Positions 1 to 5,770 of a stretch of 6,444 nt of DNA are shown in pieces. Within the stretch, counting starts at the first letter, position 1; every line of letters begins with the position of its first letter. Origin of the DNA: Bacteriovoracaceae bacterium (GTDB lineage Bacteria > Bdellovibrionota > UBA1018); NCBI GenBank assembly GCA_947475645.1, contig CANJNU010000061.1, forward strand, positions 1-6,444. Reading direction: 5' to 3'. A model generated the notes under the pieces. It saw nothing but the letters and a program-made list of their open reading frames with translations. It was not told the DNA's origin and ran no database searches. Made by a program: the position numbers and the translations under genes.

Positions 1-1277
1 TTCTCGGTTTATTGGGTCTGGTATGCACCAGCTTGCAAGTTCAAGCGGATTCAACCCTCTCTTTGTCGCAAGCCGTTCAAGAAGCCCTCGAGAAAAGTCC
101 TCAGGTTCTTCGCGCGGCCTCACAAGCCGAAGAAGCTCACGATCGACTCAAAGAGGCCTTTTCGGGATTTCTTCCGAAAATTTCCCTCAACGCGAATCAC
201 TTATTGAGTTACCGCTACCAATATCTTACGGCGGCTTTTGGCGACTTTGCCATGGTAATTCCATCGACGGGCCTGAGTTTCGATGCCGGGCTTAACCTTT
301 TTGATGGCTTCCAAACCTCAACTCAAACGAAGGCCGCAAAATTGAGTTGGCATGCGGCATCGAAAGAGTCGAGTCGAATTCGTTCGAAAGTATCGCATGA
401 GATTCGCTCAAGATACTCTGCCGTTCTTGCCGCCCAGATGCTTGCGGAAGTGGCTGACCAAAATGTGAAGACTCTGCAAGACCACCTGAAGAAGTCTCAA
501 GCTATCGTAGCAGGGGGTAGCGGAACGAAAATCGATGTATTACGTGTGGAAGTTCAGCTTTTTGAATCCATTCCTGAGCGACAACAGTCTCACGATAACG
601 TGATTCTGGCACGTTCTGCACTGACTGAGGCAATGGGCCTAGAAAGTGACGCACGACTTCTTTCAGGAAGTCTGCCTGTGCCCAATACATCGGACGCAAT
701 CGAGAAGCTGTCGTTCGACGCTTCTTTGCGCGACGATCTTCAAGCCGCTGAACTGAGGGCACAGTCTGCTGAACAGCAGAAGAAAGCAGCTCGAAGTATT
801 TGGCTGCCACGCCTCGGAGTTTCTGCACAGTCTCAATTCTACAACAACCGAGACGATTCCTTCGCATTGGATCGATTTAGAAACGCTTACACAGTGGGAG
901 TGAATTTAAGTTGGATGCTCTTTGATTACGGAATGATTTCTCGCGCCAAGAGCGCCGAGGAGCAACAAATTCAAGCCGAGCAACTGGCACATGCAGCACT
1001 TCTTCGCGCTCCAGTCGATTTCGATCTTTGGAAGCGAAAATATCTATCGAGCACCCAACTCTATTTCGCACGTAAGCGCGCCATCGAGTCGGCCGAAGAG
1101 AGCGTGCGTCTGGCGCGTATCGGCTATGAAGCGGGCACCCGAACCAGCACCGAGGTTTTAGACACCGAACTCGACCTTTTCCGTGCTCGCGCCGGAGTAG
1201 TGAGAGCCCAAGTTGACGCTACAGAAGCCCTTTTACAATTAGAATTAGCCTCTGGAAAGTCCCAGAGGGAGGAATAG
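1..1277 (+). CDS. TolC-family outer-membrane efflux channel (5'-partial)
   Basis: Outer-membrane channel component of a tripartite efflux pump, expected to form a trimeric beta-barrel with a periplasmic alpha-barrel tunnel. The frame is open from base 3 and the first visible residues (LGLLGLVCTSLQVQA, then DSTLS) are the hydrophobic core and VQA cleavage site of a Sec signal peptide, so the true start lies just upstream of the window; the in-frame TTG at 12 is not the start. About 424 residues are visible, close to full length for the family. The family's internal duplication shows: an opening Ala/Glu-rich helix leads into SGFLPKISL, and a second one into SIWLPRLGVS. The C-terminal helix contains the typical segment around ARIGYEAGTRTSTEVLDTE. 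It lies directly upstream of adaptor and transporter genes, which supports a role in the same pump. The family assignment is strong; the substrate is unknown. Confidence 0.93.
   Translation, partial: LGLLGLVCTSLQVQADSTLSLSQAVQEALEKSPQVLRAASQAEEAHDRLKEAFSGFLPKISLNANHLLSYRYQYLTAAFGDFAMVIPSTGLSFDAGLNLFDGFQTSTQTKAAKLSWHAASKESSRIRSKVSHEIRSRYSAVLAAQMLAEVADQNVKTLQDHLKKSQAIVAGGSGTKIDVLRVEVQLFESIPERQQSHDNVILARSALTEAMGLESDARLLSGSLPVPNTSDAIEKLSFDASLRDDLQAAELRAQSAEQQKKAARSIWLPRLGVSAQSQFYNNRDDSFALDRFRNAYTVGVNLSWMLFDYGMISRAKSAEEQQIQAEQLAHAALLRAPVDFDLWKRKYLSSTQLYFARKRAIESAEESVRLARIGYEAGTRTSTEVLDTELDLFRARAGVVRAQVDATEALLQLELASGKSQREE
1267..1272 (+). promoter_or_regulatory. Ribosome binding site of the adaptor gene
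   Basis: GGGAGG lies 8 nt before the ATG at 1281 and inside the last codons of the channel gene, whose stop is TAG at 1275-1277. It fixes the adaptor start and suggests that ribosomes terminating on the channel gene can reload at once. Confidence 0.8.
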
Positions 1278-1280
1278 AAG

Positions 1281-2126
1281 ATGAGTCGCAAAAAAATCTT
1301 TGGAACTTTCGCCGTCATTGCCCTCAGTGGGGCCACTTGGTTTGGTTACCAACACTTTTTCTATGTTGAAACCGACAATGCCCAAGTCTCTGCGCACGTT
1401 CTTATGCTGTCGTCGCGAGTGAACGGCACTATTCAATCGGTTCTCGTCGACGAGAATCAGAAAGTAAAACGGGGCGATGTATTAGCTCAAATCGATACGT
1501 CAGACTACTCGACCGCTTCTCAAGCAGCCCAATCTCAAGTTGCATCTTTGGAAGCGCGCCTTATGGAAGCCGAGACCAATTTCAAACGGGCTTCTGATCT
1601 CTTAAAGAGTCAGGCCATTAGCCAGGAGAAGTTCGACGGCGCTCAGGCGGCCTTTAAGGATGGAGGAGCTAAGCTTCGCCAAGCCCGGGCTCAGGCCGAC
1701 CAAGCCAATCTAAATGTAAGTTACACGAAGATTATCGCGCCCTCGGACGGAGTAATCGCACGCAAATCGGTTGAGCCAGGCCAATTCGTGCCTGCCGGCC
1801 AACCCCTCTTTGGTTTCGTTACTTCGAATGAGCGCTGGATTACTGCAAATTTTAAGGAAACTGAACTAGCAGGAATTGTTTCTGGCAGGCCTGTTGAGAT
1901 CGAAGTAGACGCACTTCCTAGTCGCTCGTTTCATGGATCGGTCGACAGCATTAGCCCCAGCACCGGAGCACTCTTTAGCTTACTCCCCCCAGACAACTCT
2001 ACAGGCAACTTTACTAAAGTCGTTCAAAGGGTGGCTGTGCGAATTAAACTCAATGACCTCAATGCAAACGATATCGAGGCTCTTCATGCAGGACTTTCTG
2101 CTCTCGTAAAAATCAAGATTCGCTAA
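1281..2126 (+). CDS. emrA: EmrA/HlyD-family periplasmic adaptor (membrane fusion protein)
   Basis: Periplasmic adaptor that links an inner-membrane transporter to the TolC-type channel. The 281 residues show an N-terminal membrane anchor (about 6-26), the EmrA signature YVETDNAQV (28-36), a first lipoyl half ending VKRGDVLAQID (62-72), an alpha-helical hairpin (about 74-146), a second lipoyl half with TKIIAPSDGVIA and EPGQFVPAGQPL (149-176), NFKET (190-194) and the beta-barrel segment LLPPDNSTGNFTKVVQR (234-250). The hairpin tip carries R103-x3-L107-x6-S114, the RLS motif known from AcrA/MacA-type adaptors to dock on TolC. The protein is well short of typical EmrA (about 390 aa); most of the missing length is in the hairpin. 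It starts 3 nt after the channel gene and overlaps the transporter start by one base. The family is certain; one-to-one orthology with E. coli EmrA is not shown. Confidence 0.93.
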   Translation: MSRKKIFGTFAVIALSGATWFGYQHFFYVETDNAQVSAHVLMLSSRVNGTIQSVLVDENQKVKRGDVLAQIDTSDYSTASQAAQSQVASLEARLMEAETNFKRASDLLKSQAISQEKFDGAQAAFKDGGAKLRQARAQADQANLNVSYTKIIAPSDGVIARKSVEPGQFVPAGQPLFGFVTSNERWITANFKETELAGIVSGRPVEIEVDALPSRSFHGSVDSISPSTGALFSLLPPDNSTGNFTKVVQRVAVRIKLNDLNANDIEALHAGLSALVKIKIR

Positions 2127-3724
2127 TGGAAAAAAAGCCCATCTCGCGCCATTCTAAACTCATTATTCTCACTGCAGTGATGGCGTCTCTTTTAGAGATT
2201 ATCGACACGTCCATTGTAAATGTGGCAATTCCTTCGATGATGGGTAACTTAGGTGCAACCCTTGACGAAATTAGCTGGGTGGTAACCGGGTATATTATTG
2301 CCAACGCAATTGTATTGCCCATTTCGTCTTGGATGGCACAGCAAATGGGCCGGAAGTTCTACTACACTTCCTGCATTCTACTCTTTACGGCGGCCTCGGT
2401 GGCGTGTGGCATGGCACCCAACTTAGCCACCTTGGTGGTGTTCCGTATTATTCAAGGTTTTGCCGGGGGAGCGCTTCTTCCCACCTCGCAAGCCTTAATT
2501 TACGAGTCGTTTCCGCGCGAGATGGCGGGCGTGGCCAGCGCCATCTATGGAATGAGCGTAATGATTGGCCCCACCGTAGGCCCCACGCTGGGGGGTTACC
2601 TGACCGACCATTTGGGATGGCGTTCGATTTTTAACATTAACTTGCCACTTGGATTAGCTGTGGCCGCACTTTCGTACTTCTTAGTGGAAGACGTGGGCCA
2701 CGATCCCGCCGTTGCAAAAGAGAAGCGTACCGGAATTTTAAAACCCGCGCACTTGCGCACTCCGGTGGATCGCTGGGGCCTTACATTTTTGGTTGTGGGC
2801 GTCGGTTCGCTTCAGTACGTTTTAGAGCGGGGTCACGCCGAAGACTGGTTCGATTCGAAGTCGATTATCTTGTGCACTCTGATGGCTATAGCATCGCTGG
2901 TGTCGCTGATTTGGTGGGAGCTCAAAACAGATCACCCCATCTTAAATTTGCGTTATTTTAAGAATCCAAGCTTTCGATCGGGCATTCTTCTGATGACTGC
3001 ACTTGGCGGAATGCTCTACGGATTAATCTTCGTTCTTCCGGTCTTTATGTCGTCAATTTTGGGCTTTACCGCGCAACAAACGGGCGAGCAGTTTATTCCT
3101 GGTGCCCTGTGCGCTGCGCTCTGCATGCCGATTATTGGCATGCAGCTGCGAAAGCGCGACCCGCGCACCTTGGTACTTATCGGTGTGGTGTCGCTGGCTA
3201 TTGGCGGCCTTTTAATTGGAACGTTTGATGCGCAGTCATCGGAACGAACTATGTTCTTTCCGCTTCTGATTCGCGGCATTGCCCTTTCGTTCCTTTTTGT
3301 GCCGATTAATAGCACTGTACTTTCCCAGTTTACGGGGGCAGCCATCGGTCAGGCGGCGGGCCTTCTGAACCTCTGCCGACAACTTGGCGGCAGTATTGCC
3401 ATTGCGGGGTTTTCGACACTTTTAGCGCAATTTCAAAGCCAATCTTATGCTTCGCTTGCGAATCATATTACGCCGTTCGACTTCGCAGCCTTGGCCACCC
3501 TGAAGAGTGTAGTGCCGATGATGGCAGGAAAGATGTCGAGTGTTGTGGGAATGGGAACTGCAAACTTCGAAGCAACTAAGCTTCTGCTCTTTCGAATTAA
3601 AAAGCAGGCCTTCGTGCTGGCGTTCCAAAAAACCATGATTTTGGTGGTTGCTACATTCTCGCTTGCTCTGATCCCGCTTCGGGGACTCATCGCTCCCAAA
3701 AATACTCAGGGCCCGAAAGCATAA
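2126..3724 (+). CDS. emrB: DHA2-family MFS drug:H+ antiporter (EmrB/QacA type)
   Basis: Inner-membrane proton-driven exporter, the engine of the tripartite pump. It has 532 residues with a hydrophobic pattern consistent with 14 membrane helices. Motifs seen: the DHA2 motif IDTSIVNVAIP in helix 1 (26-36), the loop 2-3 motif-A remnant around QMGRK (73-77), motif B RIIQGFAGGALLP (107-119), motif C GPTVGPTLGG (148-157) with GWRSIFNINLPLG (164-176), and the long periplasmic loop before the last helix (about 435-495) typical of EmrB. The helix 6-7 cytoplasmic loop (about 188-218) is rather long and charged. The ATG overlaps the adaptor stop (TAATG) and no Shine-Dalgarno precedes it, so translation is probably coupled. 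EmrB-type pumps typically export hydrophobic compounds and uncouplers; the actual substrate cannot be read here. Orthology to E. coli emrB is not established. Confidence 0.93.
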   Translation: MEKKPISRHSKLIILTAVMASLLEIIDTSIVNVAIPSMMGNLGATLDEISWVVTGYIIANAIVLPISSWMAQQMGRKFYYTSCILLFTAASVACGMAPNLATLVVFRIIQGFAGGALLPTSQALIYESFPREMAGVASAIYGMSVMIGPTVGPTLGGYLTDHLGWRSIFNINLPLGLAVAALSYFLVEDVGHDPAVAKEKRTGILKPAHLRTPVDRWGLTFLVVGVGSLQYVLERGHAEDWFDSKSIILCTLMAIASLVSLIWWELKTDHPILNLRYFKNPSFRSGILLMTALGGMLYGLIFVLPVFMSSILGFTAQQTGEQFIPGALCAALCMPIIGMQLRKRDPRTLVLIGVVSLAIGGLLIGTFDAQSSERTMFFPLLIRGIALSFLFVPINSTVLSQFTGAAIGQAAGLLNLCRQLGGSIAIAGFSTLLAQFQSQSYASLANHITPFDFAALATLKSVVPMMAGKMSSVVGMGTANFEATKLLLFRIKKQAFVLAFQKTMILVVATFSLALIPLRGLIAPKNTQGPKA

Positions 3725-3729
3725 AGAAC

Positions 3730-4902
3730 TTAATTCGTCGTCTCAAACCGCATGTCGAGCTGGCTTGTCTGAGAGCTACAAGAGTCGACAGAAGGTACCG
3801 TTCCAGAACAGCGGTTTACAAGCCCACCTTTCAGTGGCCCAAAGTTAGGAGCGCCGGGCACCCCCGAGGCAGTCGCCGGGTGCATCAGAAAGTAGATAGA
3901 TTGCGTCGCCGAAGCCAGAAAGAAGGTATAGTCTTCGTTTTCCGTAAGCTGAATCGGCGATAAAAAAGTAAAGACCACCGGCGCCCGGTTCGTTCCACTC
4001 GAAACCGAGGCGCTAGCACTGCCGAGTAGCGTTGAAGGCGTAAAAGATCGGTTTACAACCTTACCTGCATAGACCTTAAGTTCGACCGACACTGCGGCAG
4101 TAGCTTTTGCCATAAGGCTAATCGATTTAAGTTTCGGTGCGGCCTCGAAGGGCAGTACAAAGTCCTGAGCGAGAGAACTATCAGACTCGGTGCTTACGAA
4201 TTCAGTGCCTGTACCGTTGCCGTTTTGTAGAACCACCCCTCCTGCAGGGCTGGCGCCATTTTGGCAAAAGAAGGGCATTGTTCGAGCAGCGGTGGCCGTT
4301 GAGTTAATGGTTAAATCAACGTTTACCGAGGCCGCACCTTTTGGAATGTCGGTAACCGCGCGTCCGTATTCAACGAGCGTTTGGTTAAGAAGCTGCGATT
4401 TAATCGTCTCATTTCCGGCTATCAACTGTAGAAAGCGGTGGAAGCCTTCAAACTCCGCTCGTGGACATTGCGGGTTCGAACTTGAGCTAGCCGAAGGCGC
4501 CATTCCTAGAAGTTGAAAGATTTTGTGTGGTCCAGGCCGAACTGCAAGTTCGATTGCCTTTGAAGCGAGTAACGTCGATGTGGGCAGTGCACTCAAGAAG
4601 AGCACCGGCGAGGAATCGCCTTCGGGCAGGCGGCAAGGATCGAATCCAGTGTCACTTGCGTAGATGGCAAAACAGTAAGCGCTTCCTGCTGTCCCTAGGG
4701 TATTTACTGCCGCGGTGAGGGCGCTTGATTGCGCACCCATAGCGAAAGAGAGCCTCTGGAGCGCTTCGGGTGAGAACGAAATTTGAGTATTTGCAGAGCC
4801 CTGATGAGGATCGCTGAACGAGCAGGATGAACTGAGGAGTACGAAAACGGTAAATGTGAACGCGCGTAAACCTGCGCTAGGCGGCGTAGCTTTTTGTACC
4901 AT
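3730..4902 (-). CDS. Unrecognised 390-aa secreted lipoprotein with C-terminal beta-sandwich-like region
   Basis: No family recognised. From ATG at 4902 the protein opens with a charged n-region, a hydrophobic stretch (FTFTVFVLL) and a relaxed lipobox LSSSC with Cys27 as the lipid-attachment site, so it is probably exported and membrane-anchored. A longer GTG reading from 5010 would put a 36-residue polar, His-rich extension before the signal peptide and overlap the sigma-54 element of the opposite gene, so 4902 is preferred. The mature part contains Cys77, 90, 146 and 213, then a region (about 245-332) that alternates hydrophobic strands in a jelly-roll-like order: DFVLPFEAAPKLKSISLMAK, VELKVYA, VFTFLSPIQLTENEDYTFFL. 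A late pair follows, Cys365 and 375. A binding or surface role is an inference from this pattern only. The gene is convergent with the efflux operon, with 5 nt between the two stops. Confidence 0.8.
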   Translation of the reverse strand: MVQKATPPSAGLRAFTFTVFVLLSSSCSFSDPHQGSANTQISFSPEALQRLSFAMGAQSSALTAAVNTLGTAGSAYCFAIYASDTGFDPCRLPEGDSSPVLFLSALPTSTLLASKAIELAVRPGPHKIFQLLGMAPSASSSSNPQCPRAEFEGFHRFLQLIAGNETIKSQLLNQTLVEYGRAVTDIPKGAASVNVDLTINSTATAARTMPFFCQNGASPAGGVVLQNGNGTGTEFVSTESDSSLAQDFVLPFEAAPKLKSISLMAKATAAVSVELKVYAGKVVNRSFTPSTLLGSASASVSSGTNRAPVVFTFLSPIQLTENEDYTFFLASATQSIYFLMHPATASGVPGAPNFGPLKGGLVNRCSGTVPSVDSCSSQTSQLDMRFETTN

Positions 4903-4908
4903 GGGTTC

Positions 4909-4914
4909 AGTATA
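4909..4914 (-). promoter_or_regulatory. Candidate -10 box (TATACT) of the large lipoprotein gene, implying a leaderless mRNA
   Basis: On the minus strand TATACT ends 6 nt before the ATG at 4902, so transcription would begin at or next to the A of the start codon. No Shine-Dalgarno-like sequence lies between box and ATG. No good -35 hexamer is seen 16-18 nt upstream. Imperfect arms AGTA/TACT flank the box (4909-4923). Moderate to low confidence. Confidence 0.4.
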
Positions 4915-4931
4915 AGCTGTACTTGCTGGGG

Positions 4932-4947
4932 CGAAAGGGCTTTTTCG
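4932..4947. promoter_or_regulatory. Short inverted repeat, candidate activator site upstream of the sigma-54 element
   Basis: CGAAA-N6-TTTCG is a small palindrome centred about 90 bp upstream of the transcription start predicted from the sigma-54 element. That is a usual distance for enhancer-binding-protein sites. It is only 5 bp per arm, a single copy, and could be chance. Confidence 0.2.
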
Positions 4948-5003
4948 ATGGTGATGATTTGACCCTACTTTGGCATTGAGAATCGCCGTGCGGGTGCGTG
5001 AGC

Positions 5004-5020
5004 TTGGCACTCTTATTGCT
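5004..5020 (+). promoter_or_regulatory. Sigma-54 (RpoN) -24/-12 promoter of the small lipoprotein gene
   Basis: TTGGCAC-N5-TTGCT matches the sigma-54 consensus at every key position: GG at 5006-5007 and GC at 5018-5019 are exactly 12 nt apart. It lies in a non-coding divergent region. Predicted transcription start is near 5030, giving a leader of about 36 nt that includes the ribosome site at 5053. Sigma-54 promoters need an ATP-dependent enhancer-binding activator, so the downstream gene is probably switched on by a specific signal. No sigma-70 promoter with correct spacing is seen for this gene. Confidence 0.75.
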
Positions 5021-5052
5021 CAATGCGACACATTATTGGCGAAATTAAGTTT

Positions 5053-5058
5053 AAGGGG
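5053..5058 (+). promoter_or_regulatory. Ribosome binding site of the small lipoprotein gene
   Basis: AAGGGG lies 7 nt before ATG 5066. It decides this start over an upstream in-frame TTG at 4970, which would add 32 residues ahead of a complete lipoprotein signal peptide and begin upstream of the promoter. Confidence 0.75.
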
Positions 5059-5065
5059 CAATTTT

Positions 5066-5527
5066 ATGAAAACGATTCAGTGGGTAGCTTGCATGACTCT
5101 GTTAGGGATGGGTTTAAGCCTCAGTGCCTGCGAGGACTATTCGTCACCCGAGAATACCTTACACTCTGCCGGGCAAGCGCTTTTTGAGAACAATCCAAGC
5201 CTTTTTAACCGTTCCTTAACGGGAAGGGCTCTGATCGAGTTTGGAAACCTCGCCGGGATGGAACGACTTCAGGGCCTCATCGGTAGAACTTCGCCCGAAA
5301 TTCGCTCAATGACCCTCATCAATGCGCTCAAAGTGGAAAGGAACGTTTATCTTTCCACTTTGAGCGTTGATGGGCGAGATGGCCTTGAGGTGAAGATTCA
5401 ATGCGACACCTCGCAGATTGCCTTCAACAACTCACTGGCAGCCTCATTTGAGCGAGAGCCCCACCCCTCGTCTGCGTCGCTTGTCATCAGGCGAACCTGT
5501 AAAATAGAGGATATTCTGCTGCTCTAG
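5066..5527 (+). CDS. Small lipoprotein of 153 aa, sigma-54 controlled, unknown function
   Basis: A clear lipoprotein: MKT n-region, hydrophobic core TLLGMGLSL and canonical lipobox LSAC with Cys22. The acidic residues after the Cys (Glu23, Asp24) may influence inner/outer membrane sorting. The start of the mature part (SPENTLHSAGQALFENNPS, then FNRSLTGRAL) loosely recalls the first helices of NTF2-like/DUF4878-type lipoproteins, but this is a weak resemblance. Cys113 and Cys145 could form one disulfide. Residues about 84-103 (ALKVERNVYLSTLSVDG) are encoded by a long DNA inverted repeat, described separately. It is transcribed divergently from the large lipoprotein gene, with a sigma-54 element and a good ribosome site upstream. 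A signal-responsive envelope role is an inference from the promoter and lipidation only. Confidence 0.85.
   Translation: MKTIQWVACMTLLGMGLSLSACEDYSSPENTLHSAGQALFENNPSLFNRSLTGRALIEFGNLAGMERLQGLIGRTSPEIRSMTLINALKVERNVYLSTLSVDGRDGLEVKIQCDTSQIAFNNSLAASFEREPHPSSASLVIRRTCKIEDILLL
5317..5372. repeat. Long near-perfect inverted repeat inside the small lipoprotein gene
   Basis: Left arm 5325-5340 (CGCTCAAAGTGGAAAG) is the exact reverse complement of 5351-5366, with a 10-nt loop 5341-5350. After a 2-nt bulge on the left (TG, 5323-5324) the pairing resumes for 6 bp (CATCAA 5317-5322 with TTGATG 5367-5372), giving 22 bp in total. As RNA it would form one strong stem-loop within the coding sequence, encoding about residues 84-103. 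No T-run follows on either strand, so it is not a classical terminator. Confidence 0.95.
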
Positions 5528-5553
5528 TTCACACTAATGCGCCGTGCTACGCC

Positions 5554-5574
5554 AAACAAAGCATCCGCTTGTTT
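5554..5574 (+). terminator. Weak hairpin after the small lipoprotein gene
   Basis: AAACAAAGC and GCTTGTTT pair over 8 bp with one bulged A and an ATCC loop, starting 26 nt after the stop codon. There is no T-run beyond TTGTTT itself, so termination is uncertain. It overlaps the proposed tRNA promoter. Confidence 0.2.
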
Positions 5575-5597
5575 ACGATGAACTCGTTGTGTGTTAA
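5569..5597 (+). promoter_or_regulatory. Weak candidate promoter of the tRNA gene
   Basis: TTGTTT (5569-5574) and TGTTAA (5592-5597) are 17 nt apart and end 21 nt before the mature tRNA 5' end, a suitable distance. Each hexamer matches only about half of the sigma-70 consensus, so read-through from the lipoprotein gene is an alternative. Confidence 0.25.
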
Positions 5598-5618
5598 CTC
5601 CACAGCACGCACGAATGC

Positions 5619-5710
<92 letters not shown>

Positions 5711-5770
5711 TCTTAAACTATCTCTTAAACTATCTCTTAAACTATCTCTTAAACTATCTCTTAAACTATT
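5711..5770. repeat. Tandem array of a 12-bp unit (about 5 copies) between tRNA and convergent gene
   Basis: Unit TCTTAAACTATC on the + strand (TAGTTTAAGAGA on the minus strand) is repeated without error four times, plus a fifth copy that ends TT instead of TC. It starts 2 nt after the tRNA CCA and its last copy contains the stop codon of the - strand gene (5766-5768). Because 12 is a multiple of 3, every unit puts a TAG in the frame of that gene: 5766, 5754, 5742, 5730 and 5718. There are no spacers, so it is not CRISPR. Confidence 0.97.

Noticed and set aside
3121..3145. Inverted repeat CTGCATGCC-N7-GGCATGCAG in the transporter gene
   Set aside because: Nine base pairs with a short loop can arise by chance in a few kilobases, it encodes ordinary membrane-helix residues, and no T-run follows.
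4190..4516. 108-codon + strand frame inside the large lipoprotein gene
   Set aside because: It is an opposite-strand shadow with no signal peptide or ribosome site, and it covers coding sequence with clear protein-like features on the minus strand.
4970..4986. Second TTGGCA-type -24 element upstream of the small lipoprotein gene
   Set aside because: The matching -12 GC is absent at the required distance (TCG instead of TGC).
4903..5010. N-terminal extension of the large lipoprotein from GTG 5010
   Set aside because: It would place 36 polar, His-rich residues before a complete signal peptide and overlap the sigma-54 element of the opposite gene.
4970..5065. N-terminal extension of the small lipoprotein from TTG 4970
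   Set aside because: It starts upstream of the sigma-54 promoter and precedes a full lipoprotein signal peptide; ATG 5066 has a proper ribosome site.
5711..5770. CRISPR-like array
   Set aside because: The units are 12 bp and directly adjacent, with no spacers and no cas genes.
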